A stretch of 64,000 nt of DNA from Rhea pennata (taxonomy: Eukaryota; Chordata; Aves; Rheiformes; Rheidae): the NCBI RefSeq assembly GCF_028389875.1, contig NC_084663.1, positions 165,400,301-165,464,300 on the forward strand, given 5' to 3'. Both the position numbers and the translations under genes were made by a program. A model generated the notes under the pieces. The model made no database searches. It was not told the DNA's origin and saw only the letters and a list, made by a program, of their open reading frames with translations. Shown here piece after piece: positions 39,635 to 53,167 of this stretch. Every line of letters starts with the position of its first letter. Positions within the stretch are counted from its first letter, which is position 1.

Positions 39635-39761
39635 AGGCTCAGTCCTGCAAATACTTAGAAATATGAACAATTTTACTCCCATAAATAGGTCTCAGTAATA
39701 TTATTATAAAACTTCTGAAAGTAAAATTACTCATAGGGTTCACAGCATGCAAGATTAAGTC
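39635..39761. repeat. Eroded palindromic interspersed repeat (copy 2)
   Basis: Left end AGGCTCAGTCCTGCAAATAC, inner ACAATTTTACTCCCAT, right-hand AAAATTACTCATAGGGTT and GCATGCAAGATTAAGTC. Left and right ends are approximately inverted (CAGTCCTGCA and TGCAAGATTA), as in the hairpin-type repeat seen at 53.2-53.5 kb. Confidence 0.45.
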
Positions 39762-40737
39762 TAAATACCAGCAATATATTAACCACTGAAAGTGTTATTT
39801 TTGCTACAGACCTCCACTTTAAATGTACATTCAGTTTGACAATAAGACATTTAAAACTATTCTGTAAAATAACATTGCTTGACCTCATATTTTCTGAATA
39901 TGGCTTTCTAAATATCTATTTAAAAAATCTTAATGAATTATTTTTTTAATCAGTTAAAATATATTATGATATTAAAATGATATTAAAAATATTATGCATT
40001 GGTAAAATGCATTTTTATAGTTTACAGTTATGAGAACTGTGCATGAAAATATGTATTTTAGCACACATTCTTAAATTACTACAGTATATTAATGATACTT
40101 AACAGTATAAAATGATACATTATGAAAATAAACTAAGCTAGCTGAATGTAACTGTTTCTGAGATTTTTAGATCAACTATTAGTTTACTGACAGGTTTGGG
40201 GAGTATTTTTCAGGCAAAACTGGTGATACAAGTCCAAATATTGAGCAATTTTGATTTTTGAGAAAGTTTTTAGTTAAAGGCCAGGTAAATAGAATGTTTT
40301 ACTTGTTTTTGTTTTTATTTTAGGCAAAGTCATATTTTGTTTCTCAGGAAGATTTTTATTTAACAAATTCTAAAATACAGTTGAAAAATAGTACTTTCTT
40401 AGGAAATTTTTTTTTCCATATTAAGCATGTCTGAAAAAAAAGAAAAGTGCTATTTTGACCTCATTTTCTAATACAAAATTCATGTTTCATGTAGATTACA
40501 AGTATGCGAATAAAAACATATTTAATGGAAATTAATGAAAAGGAAAAGGATTCTAGCACTCAGTAAAGTCTTACAAAATATTTATTAGTAAGAAATACAA
40601 TACAAAAGTTTTTAAAGATCAGATCCTACAATCCTTTGCTGAGCAAGATAGGAATTAGCAAAGAATGCAGAATTTGACCATAACTAATTTATTTCTAATA
40701 CAAGATGGATATACGATCTTAGTATTGCATTAGTCAG

Positions 40738-40920
40738 GTCCTGATCCTCAAAGGTATAAGACTTCTTCCCTTAAATATTTTTGATTAACTGTTGTTTAGC
40801 CCTTTTATTATTATGAAATTGTGTATGAATTGAAGTCAGATTGAAAACTTCTTTGCCAAGCAAATGTCCACTGCTTTCTTTGGGAGTCTTGCCTCATTAA
40901 GGATTGCAAAATCAGGCCTT
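40738..40920. repeat. Possible eroded palindromic repeat (copy 4)
   Basis: CTGATCCTCAAAGG near the left end and GGATTGCAAAATCAGGCC at the right end form rough inverted ends around an internal GAATTGAAGTCAGATTG. Weaker than copies 2 and 3. Confidence 0.3.
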
Positions 40921-41077
40921 ATGTAGGGAAGATACAATAGGAAACATACTAAGTGACCATGAGATCACAAATTAATCGTATCCTAAGGATAAAATCTAAT
41001 CCTATTTTTGACTGAAGTGATAAATTCCTCCTAGTCTGAGTCATCAGCACATGAATATTTACTTCTTTCTTGCTGTT

Positions 41078-41078
<1 letters not shown>

Positions 41079-41121
<43 letters not shown>
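41079..41121 (+). repeat. (GT)n(GA)n compound microsatellite
   Basis: About 11 GT units passing directly into about 10 GA units. Confidence 0.92.
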
Positions 41122-43346
41122 AGACATGGTTCAGTATCGATGTTAATAGGTCTTTAATCAAAATAGAACCTACAAATGTGTTTCTGACATCATAAAATTA
41201 ACTAAAAGTATTAAAAATGTAAAACCTCTATTAAAAACACATATGAAAGAAAATAAAGGTAATAGGGTCCTAACTGTCATGGATGTTTTCTGTATCTATC
41301 TGTAGCTTTGTGGAAGAGTTATGATTTATTTTACTTGAATGAAATTCTTTTTAGAGAAGCTGTAAGTTTTCTAGCCAGAAATGTAGGTGAGAAAACAAGG
41401 CATTTGTTCATCCAGTAAGACTCAGTCATTTTATATTCCTAGGTTCTTACTATTATCAAAGGCTGTAAAACTCTGTGTTGTTAGTAGATGGAGGTACTTA
41501 GATCTGCTGTTGAAGTTACTAACAAGATGCCTTTCTCTAACACCTTCTAAACAGCTGCTAAAGCAACAAGTCTCTGAAACGCGTGGGACAGTCAAGGGAA
41601 TTCAAATATACTGTCAATATTTTAATCATGTGGAGAACGAAAAAGAATATTCTTTAAAAATTGAAATTATGTGTTTTTAGTAAAGTATATAGAGTTTATT
41701 TCAAGTGACTATATATACAGTATCTTCTATTTGATCTTGGACATGTCAAAAACGCAAAGCTATGTCTTCTGTGATTTTGCCAGTGGATTTAATGCTTATT
41801 TTAAGACCAGAAGGAAACTGTTGAACTCATCTAGCCCCGTAATCTCTAACTTCTTTTCGAATATATTGTATACCATTTGTATACCATTCGATTCAATTAC
41901 TCCAGGTGACAGAGGAACTACTGGATAAATTGCTCTGATGCTTAGTTACTCTTGGAACTGCTTATTTTTCAGTCAGACATAGAGCATTTAACTAGATTTA
42001 AACAAAACAGTCCAAAGCAAATAATTTGTGTGTGTGTGGTATTTTGAAAGTTTTCCTCATTTCATTTGTTAAATTTTAATCACTTTTAAACTGTGAAATA
42101 ATTGTGTTAATTCATCATTCACCAGTATAAAACCCTTGGGGAAAAAAAATTGTTAAAAACAATTTGGGCCTTTTTTACAGTATTATAAATATCTGAATTA
42201 GAACTGACTTTTTTTCACCACTGCACATCACTTATTGTTTTTGTAGATGACAAATTTCATACAAACGGCTGCATTTTAAAAATAAACAAAAACATCAGAA
42301 TACATGGCATAAGGCTTGCTTCCAGGTGGCACCACAGGTATAAAAAAGTCAAATCCTGTCTTCAGTCTATACCAGCAATCAGCATAAAGTGTAAAATAAA
42401 AGAGTACGGAAATATATCCCGAATACTAATTGAAATATCAAAGTTTCCTCAGGCAACAATTGAAAAGTAATCAGCAAAAAGGTAAAATAACTATGGAAGT
42501 TTTCCTGTATTTCCATATTACATTTTTCTGAAATGATTTTGTACTATTACATAAAAAATGCAAATTTGATCCCCAAAATTTGTGCATAAAAATAGCTGAA
42601 CAATGAAAGCGATAGAAAAGTGATTAGAAGTACTGGAACTAATATTCTAATCTTCTGAAAAAAACATAATAATGTGTTTTGGATAAAATCTCAAACAGAA
42701 ATCTTAAACAAAAGTTGAAATATTAATCCTACCATTTGGACTATGTACCCCTTTAAAATGTTATTTTCTTTCCTTAAATTTGCAATTTGGGTTTGATAAT
42801 ATTCACTTCCTGTCTAAACCACTGGATATTATTGTTGTTTAAGTTATATAGTTACATATTTCAGTGGTAGGAGAAGTAATGTTTGAATGTAGCTTTTATT
42901 AGCTTCTTAAGTGCCCAGAGCTGTTCCCGTTGGCAGTGCTCCCATGACTTCAATCAGGGCAGGAATAGGCCCTAATTTTGTAAGGCACTTTAGGGTCATT
43001 TGAGAAGAAAGGTGTTAGAAAAGTATAAGCCATAAAAATCAATTAGTTGTCAACAAAGCACTCTCACAAATACCTCTTATAGACATGTAACACCATATCT
43101 TAATTTCAGATTCAGCTTGCTGTAGCAATTTTAATGCTGATGATGAATGACTATTTGTCCAGGCATTAAGACATTTTATGACACCATAATTTCAGGCTTT
43201 GAATTTTGATTCTCATGTAATGAAAAGACTAAACCTACCAAAGATATAAAAAAAATAGACCAAAACATCTGCCTATATTCTGACTAGAATGCTCTAGCCC
43301 TCCTTTATGTGAAAGATTCTGACAGTAAGGGTTAAAGCACTACATT

Positions 43347-43408
43347 CTATATATATATATATATATTTAATATATTTCTATATATATATATGTGTAGAGA
43401 GAGAGACA
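43347..43408 (+). repeat. (TA)n and (GA)n cluster
   Basis: Two TA runs separated by TTTAATATATTTC, then GTGTAGAGAGAGAGA. Confidence 0.9.
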
Positions 43409-44485
43409 GAGAAAGGATGCTTACAAGTTTAAGATTTTCAATACTCTAGGTATTCAGTAATGTGCATACTATAGGTTTTTGCTTTTGTATCAGTCTGTTT
43501 GGACAACGAAAATAAAATAATACCATTTTCAGTTCTGTTAACAACAGTCTTTGCTTTCAGATTCTCTGACTTGTAAATACTTTCTGTCTTCTCAATGTTA
43601 AGAAATAGTTTTGACAGTATTTATCTTTTATATATTTAAAATGCAGAGGTAAATATAAGTTGACAATATTCCCAAAACTTAAATTCTATAAAAAGGAGTT
43701 CATATTTCATCAGTAATGGCCTTTAACTGTTTCTAACACAGAGAGGCATAAGAATATTAGCCAGTTGTTCATTCACCTCTGAAAAACCCAGTTAATCCCC
43801 AAAATAAATAAGGTCTGATATTTTGGGGTTCAACAACAACAACATTTCTAACTGAATCCTTTGGAAGATAGCTATGAAACATCTTTATAATTACATTTCA
43901 TTCAAATTCTGTAGTCCCTGTTCAAATAAAATATCTAAACTTTGTTAGGAGCAAAGCCTAAATGAAGAAATTCAGAACCTATAGCTGCTTTTATTTCTTA
44001 TATGGCTTTATAGTTCAAATTTCTACATAGATAAAAATATTCATTAGCCATCCTAGTATCTTATTGTCATCAGGCTTATGCATTATTTTGAATAATTGTT
44101 TCAGATAGTAACATTCAATAAATAGTAAAACAAAACAAAATAAAATAAAAGGTAATCCTGCTAGAAATTGGACCAGCATTAGATTTCAAACTTTCTCAGC
44201 TTTTCTGAGCATTACAAGATACTATAATGTTCTCTGTATGATACACAAACCTAATTGCATAGGTCAATGTTTGCATGAATACAGACAAAGTTATATTGAG
44301 TTTTTGCTCCCTTTTTAGAGAAAGAAAAGACTTTAGTCACAATAATTACTATTCTAGTATCTTCAGGAATACTTAATTCCCAATCAAGCAAATCAGAAAT
44401 CAGACTAAAGGAGTGACTCAAGTCTATATGCATCAGACATGTATCTGAAGTTCTATTTTCCAAATACCAAAGTTGTTACACAAAA

Positions 44486-44545
44486 ATCCCACTGAATTTG
44501 ATGAGATTACTTATATCAATCAAGTTATTCACATGCGTATGCAGT
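44486..44545. repeat. Possible partial palindromic repeat (copy 5)
   Basis: CCCACTGAATTTGATGAGAT followed by CAAGTTATTCACATGCGTATG matches one half of the same hairpin-type repeat (TCCCATTGAATTCAATG..., AAGTTA.TCACATGCGTA). Only one arm is present. Confidence 0.3.
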
Positions 44546-47500
44546 CATAAAGTTAAAATCTGTCTTTGAATCTTTGTCTTCATTACTGTGTTAAATTATC
44601 TTTCCAATAGGGTTGTGAAGTAATGCTGAGATTTAATAATTAAGTGATCATATGTGAAGCCTTACATCAACATACAAGAGCAGGAAGTAAGGGCAACTGA
44701 GTATAAAACAAATATAAGAGGAAAAGAATGTCATTATGTAACTGTAAATTGAAATTACACGGTATCGATCAAGGCAGAATTAGGAACTTTTGATATTTCA
44801 CTGGATGATTAAGTAAGCAATAACTAATTCTGAAATATCCAAATAGCAAGTGAGATAAAATAAATACATATTAAAAAAATGAGCAATTCATTTGGACATT
44901 AGCTCCTAACATAAATATTATGGAGAGAAAATGATGAGAGGATGTCATTTCTCTCCACAATTAAACCTCTGATCCTAAGACCAAATCTAACAAAAATGTC
45001 TATGTAATCAGAGAAATCTTAAGAAATATTTAATTACAGAAAACATTCTGTATATGAAATATACTGAAAATTATGGAACATGTTCAGTATATAAACTCAC
45101 ATATGGATTAAAAGTTTTTACCTATTATAAATACATCCAATAATATTTCTAAAAAATGATGAATTTAGAAACATTATCTCATCTATTCTTTGTATTTATA
45201 AAAACAAGTTTTCTCAAAAGAGTAGCAACTTATTATTCTTTAGGAAAAAAATAATGGATTTGTTAAAGAAGATTTTATGTACAAGTTAGTACAATACACA
45301 TCAGTAGACTTCCACAGTTTTAAACTGTAAGGAATATATTGCACAACAAACCCAATAGATTTTACTGTTCAGCATGATATTATGGTATATCACCACCCAT
45401 TTTATTAGCAGCTATTACCTGCTGTGTCAAAAGGGTATAAAGAAACATTTTAGACCCTGTCAGAAACTGTCAACAAGGATTTCATTATTCCACTTTAATT
45501 ACTGTGCTGAAAAAAATCCATTATATAAGCATTGCCTATTTGTGAGATAGTTACTCTGTTAGAGAGAAGATGAATCAAAAAAAAGGCTTCATTCTGCACT
45601 GATGCCCTATACATACATACATATAAATAGAAAGTATTGCAAAGCTAATTATATAACTACACGTATATGAATGTATGCATGTTACAGATTTACGCTAATA
45701 ATGCTATAGGTAGAATTTACAAAAAAATCTGAAACAATACCCAAAACATAATTTCCATCGGCTTTGACATGGATTTTGCTTAAGGTCCTACTCTAGAATC
45801 AAAGCTACACAGGTAAACCCTTGAGCCTCTTCATAACACCGTAAAAGAGCAGTGGGAACGCAAAAACGTAGACAACATAATGCTGATTAGAAAATCAATA
45901 CCACTACAAAGAGTACAATATTTTTCTTTAAAAGAAAGTATGCATACTTAAGAACATTCGATTAGACCCTTCTGCAGACAACTGGGCTCCATGCACAAAA
46001 TAAAATTAAAAGTATGCTATAAAACAAAGCTACAAAACAAAGGCGATCAGTTTGATTCAAAATAATGTTTAAGAAAAAAGGAGTAAGATAAGAAAACAAA
46101 AAATTGAAATAGAAAATGCACAACTGTTACTTCCAATTTATACACCTAGACTGTTATTTTCGAACATTAATATTACAATCTCCATGAAGCCATCAATCTA
46201 TAATATTTCTAAATTGTTGCCACAACCTGTATTGACTACATTGCAAATTAATTCTGAATGGAAGTAGACTAAAAATATCCACCCCAAAAAGGCTATGAGT
46301 AACTTAATCAGTGAAGAAAGAAAATAACATTTAGAAACATCTGAAGTTATAATTGATTGACGTGCTATTTGAAAAATCTTTGCAGCTTATAGTTTCCCTA
46401 TGCAATGTAAACTGATAAAGAGTCTATAATACTGCAGAAAGAAACAAAAACATATGACAAACTATTCAGTACTTTCAAAAAATGAAATCATTAGGAGAAT
46501 TTTCACTCACTTCAAAAATATCAAATATATCGATTAGTCTTTTTTTCCCTTCGATGCACTTTTCACCATCACTAAGGCAAGATATTTATACTTGTGAGGA
46601 AAAGATTCATCAGAATATTTGTTCTTTGAAAGTATATGATTAAAGTTCTTTCATCTTCATATAGGCATTTCTTGTAAATTTAAGACAGAAAAGTGTATAT
46701 GTTCTGGAATTTTGAGATTAATGTGATATTGTATCCTATATGCATATGTTTTGCTATGTATTATCAAATAAAATCTAACTGAATGTGTAGTACTTCATGT
46801 AACTATGCATAAGATTATGTAACCATGTGAAAACTATTTAAAATTGGATTATAAATAAATTTTAGATAAAGGTACTGACATAACTGATTCAGCTAAATAA
46901 GTTGCCAACTTGAAAGTGTTTATAATTTTATACATTTTAAAATACAATCTACAATCAGAAAACTGTATCACAGCTGAAGAGTATCATTGTAGTGAACAAT
47001 CCTGCTTTAATTTCTGTAGAGAGCAACTATCATTGGGAGCACCATCTTTACTATAAGTGTGACTGAAAAAATGAGTATTTAATCCAAGATCAGCATTTTC
47101 AAAGAGACAATCTTTGTCATGCAACAGTTAATACACAATATAGTTCTGAATTATTTAATTTCAGTTAAGTTTAGATATCTGAAATTGAGAGCTTGTAATG
47201 ACTGGCTTCATTTTCATAAACACATTTGGAATATGTTTATTTATTAATTTGATTAGACAAATTAATTGCTATTATCTTAAAGAAATTACAGTAAAGTTAA
47301 TTTCAAGCCACTCATGTTATATGATACTATTTCAAATGTGAAGAGTAAAGTTTCAAGATGCAGGAATATGACTGCACCCAAACTACATTCAGCAAATTGC
47401 CAGCTGGCTTTGGGCCTGATCCTTTGTTCCTAGATCCCCCCTAATTACATTTATATTAACATATTAGACAAGACAAGACTGGGGTGACTTTTTTGTGACT

Positions 47501-47608
47501 CTCTGTGGAATAGCAGTCAACCTCTATGCCACATTCCAGGCCTAAAAGCTTACAAAATACACATGGAAATACTTTTCATAACCATATAGACTATGTTACT
47601 TAAAGAAT

Positions 47609-47682
47609 ATATATGCATGTATACGTGTATACGTATACATACATACATACATACATATATAGATAGATACACACACACACAC
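47609..47682 (+). repeat. Compound TATG/TACA/GATA/CA microsatellite
   Basis: Alternating units: TATACGTG, (TACA)n, (GATA)2, then (CA)n ending near 47682. Confidence 0.9.
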
Positions 47683-50298
47683 TTTTTAGAATGCAGGGTT
47701 TAAAAGATAAAAAAAAGATATCTACTTCTGAATTAAACTCTATTTTCCTTAGTTAGAAAACTTTACCAGGCTGTCACCTTTCAGGCTTTACTTTAAGAAT
47801 CTAACTTAGTCAATACTTCCATTTAAACATACTTTTGATTAAAGGTGATATGATGTCTCTGATAACAGCAATCCAGCACTTTGTCCCCTTATCTAATATA
47901 CATTTTGCTGCAATATTGGTACAAAATTACCAACATATGTTGATAATTTGATATTCATAAAATCAGGTATAATATTGAAATCATAAGAAAATGTTTTATT
48001 GACATGACATGACATATTGAACTAGACAAATATTATTTCAACTCTTTATTTCACCTCAATTTAGATTTATATTTTTGAAAGGTCGTCTAGGACCTCATGA
48101 TATACAGCAGTAATCATCATGTGTCCAAACAGAAAAATTATTCAAATATAATTTTTAACTTTCTTTCAGATTTAAATATATTCTATATATGAAGCTGCAA
48201 AATAGCAGTAAAAGTAATGACATCTTCCATGGCAAAACCACCACAGAGGAAATCTCACCACAGGAAAATCATTTTTATCTAATCAAAGATTTCAGCACCA
48301 AGCCCACAAAATTAAATAAAAGTATGTTATTAGTTCATACGGTCCATCATACCAAAGGGCCACATCTGTGTATGTAAATGCCGGCTGAACTTCCCACATA
48401 GTCAGATCAAAATAGTCTCAAGCTAAATTTTAAAAGGCTATACTAAATTAATGCTCAGTTAATATGTTAATAGACTAGAAATATGTGTAATTATTTTGGG
48501 GGTATATAGCAGAACTGACAAATATTTATCATTACTGTATTCAAATTTCTCATTTTACAAAATAGTAATGCTAATAGAATGGCTTATTTAAGTGATATAA
48601 GGCCAAAGTCATAAGGGTAGGATAAATCTTTTGTAATTTCCTTAAGTCAGTGGATTTCAGTTTCATACTTCCACAACTAGAAGCAGAATGTGGCCCATTA
48701 GCTGTAAGTTAAATAGTTAATTTGATGAACATTTAATTACAAACTTCATTACACTTTATTTCTTTGGATATTCAATTAATTAAGTGCCTCAGTTCCTAGG
48801 ATCTACATGCATCTCTTTCTGTTTTCTAACACTGTTTTTTTCCAGTATTTTAAGAATAAACAATTATTCTAAAACATAGTTGTGCATAGTATTTCTGGAG
48901 TATTATTACATTACTAAAAATACTTTGAAATGTAGCTGAATAATGAAAAGTGATAAAAATTTTAAAGATATATGGTATTTATATCAGGATACTATTTATA
49001 CACTGATGGATAAACACAGATCTACAAGATAGTATTGCTGGAGTGCAAGGTGATTTATGTGCTCTCATTTTATCAGAGCACATTACAAAGCTTTTAGGAA
49101 GAGTAGGGAAATTACATTAATGAACGAGCCATGGGGTCACACTTTTCAGAGTGCTGCTCTTCTGCCCTTCCTCCCACAGAACCAGCACACCTGTCTACTT
49201 CTCCATCCTAGTATCACTCTTAGCTTGAGGTACCACATTTTCAAAGGAAATGGATGCTGCAGAAAAGGAGGTACAAATTCCCTACAATCAAATAATCAAA
49301 AAAAAAAATATATTAAGACCATTTGAAGACTGACAGTTACAGAAATTATGTTTTTCATTCACTCTCTTCTATCTCTATTTCAATTTCCTGTTGAATGCCA
49401 GTAATGCCAGTAATGTTTTACAATTTGCATGAGATAATGAAAGATTTTGCCCCCTTCTCTGCAGGCTGGTTTGGAGACTGCATATCAGTGTGCCAATCTT
49501 TACACAAAAGAAGGACCATTCAGCCTCTCCAAAGACACTGAGCAATATAAAGAACCTGCTATCTATGAACGAAGATGTTCTTGTTCACACTGTCATCATG
49601 TCAGATCCTTCAATGTGTATTACCTTAACGAACTATGTCCCTAAGAGGAAACCATATGCATTAAGGAAACTCCATTTAAGCTTCTGTGGGAAGCCTGGTC
49701 AGACATTTTAGTTCCAGATAAATGTAAGCCTAAACAACCTACAGAACCAACATGTTACCTTCATATTTTACCAACTATCTTGATTAGCTATCACTGCTTT
49801 TTAAACCTATTTTCTATGATACATTTTCTATGGGTCATAGGCTCATTTTTAATAATATTTTACCATTAATTTTGTCATATTAAGAATTAAATTATTGTTT
49901 GATATGAGAAAAATTAGCACCACCTCTAATATGTGCTACTAAAAAGAATACTTCTGAGAATTAGCTATATATTATAGGGCAAAATAGAGAGAACATTCAG
50001 AAATGAAATACTGTAGCATACAGAATCAAATGTATATGTTTTTATAAGCTTGACTGACCATTAAGATAATAGGAGGTCTGTGTTTTAAAAAAAGTGCAGT
50101 AATTTTGGCTGTAGGAGTATACAAGTCGAAACTGCTTTTATGTCAGATTTTTAATTGATGACAGAACTGACACAATGACTGGTGTTTCAAGTAATCTGTA
50201 CGAATGTCTAGAAATTACATAGACGTCTTCTGGGATCAGCCAAGTGAAGGTCAGTACATTTTATCAGACAGGAGGAAAGTATATAACACAAAATCTAA

Positions 50299-50453
50299 AG
50301 CAGAAGAAAGGGAAAAGGAAAGGAAATGGGAAAGGACAAAAGGGAAGGACTAAGGGGAGAGAGGAAGGGGAGGGAGGGAGGAGGGAACAGAGAGAGGGAG
50401 GCAGAAAGGAAGGAAAGAAGGAAGGTAGGAAAGGAAGGAAGGAAGGAAGGAAG
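50299..50453 (+). repeat. ~155-bp polypurine tract with (GGAA)n
   Basis: Nearly pure purine on the plus strand for about 150 bases, with only a few pyrimidine interruptions, ending in five perfect GGAA units (~50434-50453). Lys/Gly/Arg/Glu frames on one strand and Pro/Phe/Ser/Leu frames on the other are artefacts of the repeat. Tandem GGAA is an ETS-type binding motif, but no function is implied here. Confidence 0.92.
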
Positions 50454-50499
50454 ATTTTAGGAAGTAAAAAGAAAGAAATCACAGCTAAACTCACCATTT

Positions 50500-50532
50500 A
50501 GTATTTACGAAATTAAATATTTCGTAAATACT
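50500..50532. repeat. Perfect 14-bp inverted repeat with 5-base loop
   Basis: Left arm AGTATTTACGAAAT (50500-50513), loop TAAAT, right arm ATTTCGTAAATACT (50519-50532), exactly complementary. It lies 47 bases after the polypurine tract. Confidence 0.95.
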
Positions 50533-51182
50533 GGCACAATATTGATTAAATAAAGTAAAAAGAAAAATTCAAAGAATATTTCTTTGACTTGTTAAGAATA
50601 AATGCTGTATATTATCACAATCCATGTTTTGATTCTAGCAGTTAACCTTGAGAAACTAGGATTCTCTTCTACCTTTTTTCCTCTCTTATCACATAATTTC
50701 TTACACTTTTAAAAGAAAATGTGAAGCTGTATGGGTCTTTCAGTAAGCTCGATATTATTTGCCAAAAGACTAAAAAAGATAGAGAAAAAAAAATCAGCCC
50801 AATGATCCACAAGCTAAAATCATGTTCATAATTCCTGAAATAATGATTCTTTTTTTTTCGGACACTTTTACCCCTTTGGTCAGCACTAACTCAGCAGATC
50901 ATCATGTAGAAGGTTTCACTGATCTTGCTAACAAAACAGAAGTCATATTTTTATACAAATTTTTCTTCTTTAAACAAATCATTTTGTGTTTTTAAACTAG
51001 AAGCACATCTCCCTTTGTCATTTGACATCCCCATCTACATTTTCCTGCTGTAATTTTCCACGGATAATGTATCATTGTAGTCACTGAGTGGGAAATCCTA
51101 CTTCCATTAAAGTCTTCATTCAAAAATAGTCTTTTCAGGTGTCTTTTTGTGTTTCAGAATAATTATGGACTAAACAGTATTA

Positions 51183-51206
51183 CTGTGATTCTGTGATTCT
51201 GTGATT
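51183..51206 (+). repeat. Three CTGTGATT units (CR1-tail-like)
   Basis: Three exact tandem copies of the 8-mer that, in another phase, is ATTCTGTG, the unit ending the CR1 copy at 15890-15906. No CR1 body is recognisable immediately upstream. Confidence 0.85.
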
Positions 51207-51663
51207 TTGCACTTTGTATCCATTTTTAAAGATTCCTCTTAAAGAATGCACTTTCTGAGGGTAAGATACCATTTGCTTTTATTTCCCAACAGTGGAACTG
51301 ATCACCTATTTTTTTTCCTACTAATTATGGGAGGTTGAAGGGTTTAAAATTAATTGTTCTAGACCCTTAGAAAAAAATTATCAGTACCAATTATTAAGTG
51401 TATGGAGAAAAAATGGAAGCAGTAATACTACTGGCCTCAGAAATGGCAGCATCACCATGTGAGCATAAACAGACTGCTGAGGCATTTTTATCAGCTATTT
51501 CTTATAAATTCAAGCCATTCCTGTTCATTTACTCATTTGTGGATGCTGCCTCTTTGTGGCAGAATGCCATGTAAAATGTACCTTTCACATTAAGGACCTA
51601 ATCCTACATTTCTGTCGAAACCAGTGCAAATTCCTGTCTATGAGAAGTTTAGAATTATAAAGA

Positions 51664-51701
<38 letters not shown>

Positions 51702-51704
51702 ATA
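51664..51704 (+). repeat. (AT)n(GT)n microsatellite
   Basis: AT run passing into about 9 GT units. Confidence 0.9.
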
Positions 51705-53167
51705 CATGAAAGAACACACACTGTTTGCAGGACCTTCTCATTCAAGCCTTACGGAGTAAGCATTCCTCCTAGGGAACGACAAATGCAGTGAGGCTAAAAA
51801 TTTTCTTATACCCATTTAACAACAGTATCTCTATACTAAGTTTAAACGAAAGGAGAACCAAGTCATTGCTTTCAGTGTTTAGACGGGAAGTAATTCAAAA
51901 TAAGGGCTCTAGAACCGTACCTCAGTCAGTAACACTCACATCTTTCACTAGGGTCAAGAAGAAGTCTGCAGTAGATCAAGAGCAGTACACCGAATAGCCA
52001 TGTGTTGTTTCTTTTGTGACAAGACAAAACTTCTTATGATTGCATTTCCAATTGAAATAATAGTCCATTTACTGAACTGTCCAAGCTAAAGAACACATGC
52101 CGGCAAGACATTTATCTTGAATTCCAACAGACCGAGTTACAGAGCTTTGTTTTTTAAAGGGGGGCATATTGCACATGAATAGGAAAAGCAGAACAGAACA
52201 GAGCCCTTTTGCAATAAAAGACGTACTTGTCAGTAACAGTGCAAACAATACCAAACATGATAACCTAATGAAGAAAGACAAAAACTCATGTGAAATATCA
52301 CTAACCCTGTTCCATATATTAAAGATTTTAGAAAGAAAACAAAATGTAAATATAAAGCTATCCTATTAAAGATGTTGGTGAAACACATTCCTACGTATCA
52401 ATCTCTGACCCATGTTACATATGCTGGTAATTACAGTATATAGTGTTTTGAAAATAATAAAGAAACACATTATGCTTGAAACTGCTTGGTCTTTCTGATC
52501 AAATTTGATTGCTAGTAAAAAGAATCTGACATATGAGCAGATGATTCCGGTAAGAAATTTTAAACTTCAGATACTCATTACTTCATGTTCTTATATTTGA
52601 AATATTTATCAAGTGTTTATTCAGAAACTATTAAAAAAATCACATGTGCGGGGATACATATGAGACATGAGTTGCCCCACCTTACAGTGATGTTGTGTTT
52701 ATGAATATCCTTGCCATTGCCTGCTGCCAAAAGGGGTAAAGACACTATATGTAGATGTGCAGAGTCCATCATTTGGTCTTTCAAGGTACCAGTAAACACA
52801 TGGATCTGTACAAGTGCAATTGTACTTGACTAAACAATCAGAAACTGGCTACAACAGTTGTCAAATCATTGTATTTTGGTTGAAAAAAAAAATCTTTCCT
52901 GCTAGAATGAATGACTTCTACATGTCCCTCACTAGTTCGCCCAACCATATGTCTTAGCAGGAGGTTGCTAAAAGGTACGTTTTTAAATAGAGAAGCATGA
53001 TTTTTTTTTTTTTTCTATTGTGACCAGATTATATGTCTTAGATTGTCTATTAAGATTTGGTCATAACTGGTGTTAACTGTAATGATTTAAAAGGTTCCCC
53101 AATACTACATCAGCTTTGGAAACAAAAGCTCTGAATGTAGTGCAACACTTCTGAGCAACTCATAGAC

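Larger units (their letters stand above)
22521..50298. other. Gene desert downstream of SLITRK5
   Basis: About 28 kb of AT-rich DNA with no supported gene. It holds the tRNA-SINE-like relic, the 24-bp palindrome, eroded palindromic repeats and many microsatellites. All open frames are short and domain-free. SLITRK genes are known to sit in gene deserts that often hold distant enhancers, but none can be identified from a single sequence. Confidence 0.65.
50533..52615. other. Intergenic or distal 3' flank of SLITRK5
   Basis: AT-rich with no gene. It contains the orphan CTGTGATT repeat and an AT/GT microsatellite. If SLITRK5 uses the distal AATAAA at 51277-51282, part of this stretch would be 3' UTR. 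Confidence 0.5.

Noticed and set aside
41079..41121. CRISPR-like or tandem array
   Set aside because: It is a simple GT/GA microsatellite. No spaced direct repeats of CRISPR type exist anywhere in the window.
50244..50501. Lys/Gly/Arg/Glu-rich 85-codon frame
   Set aside because: Translation of the polypurine tract.
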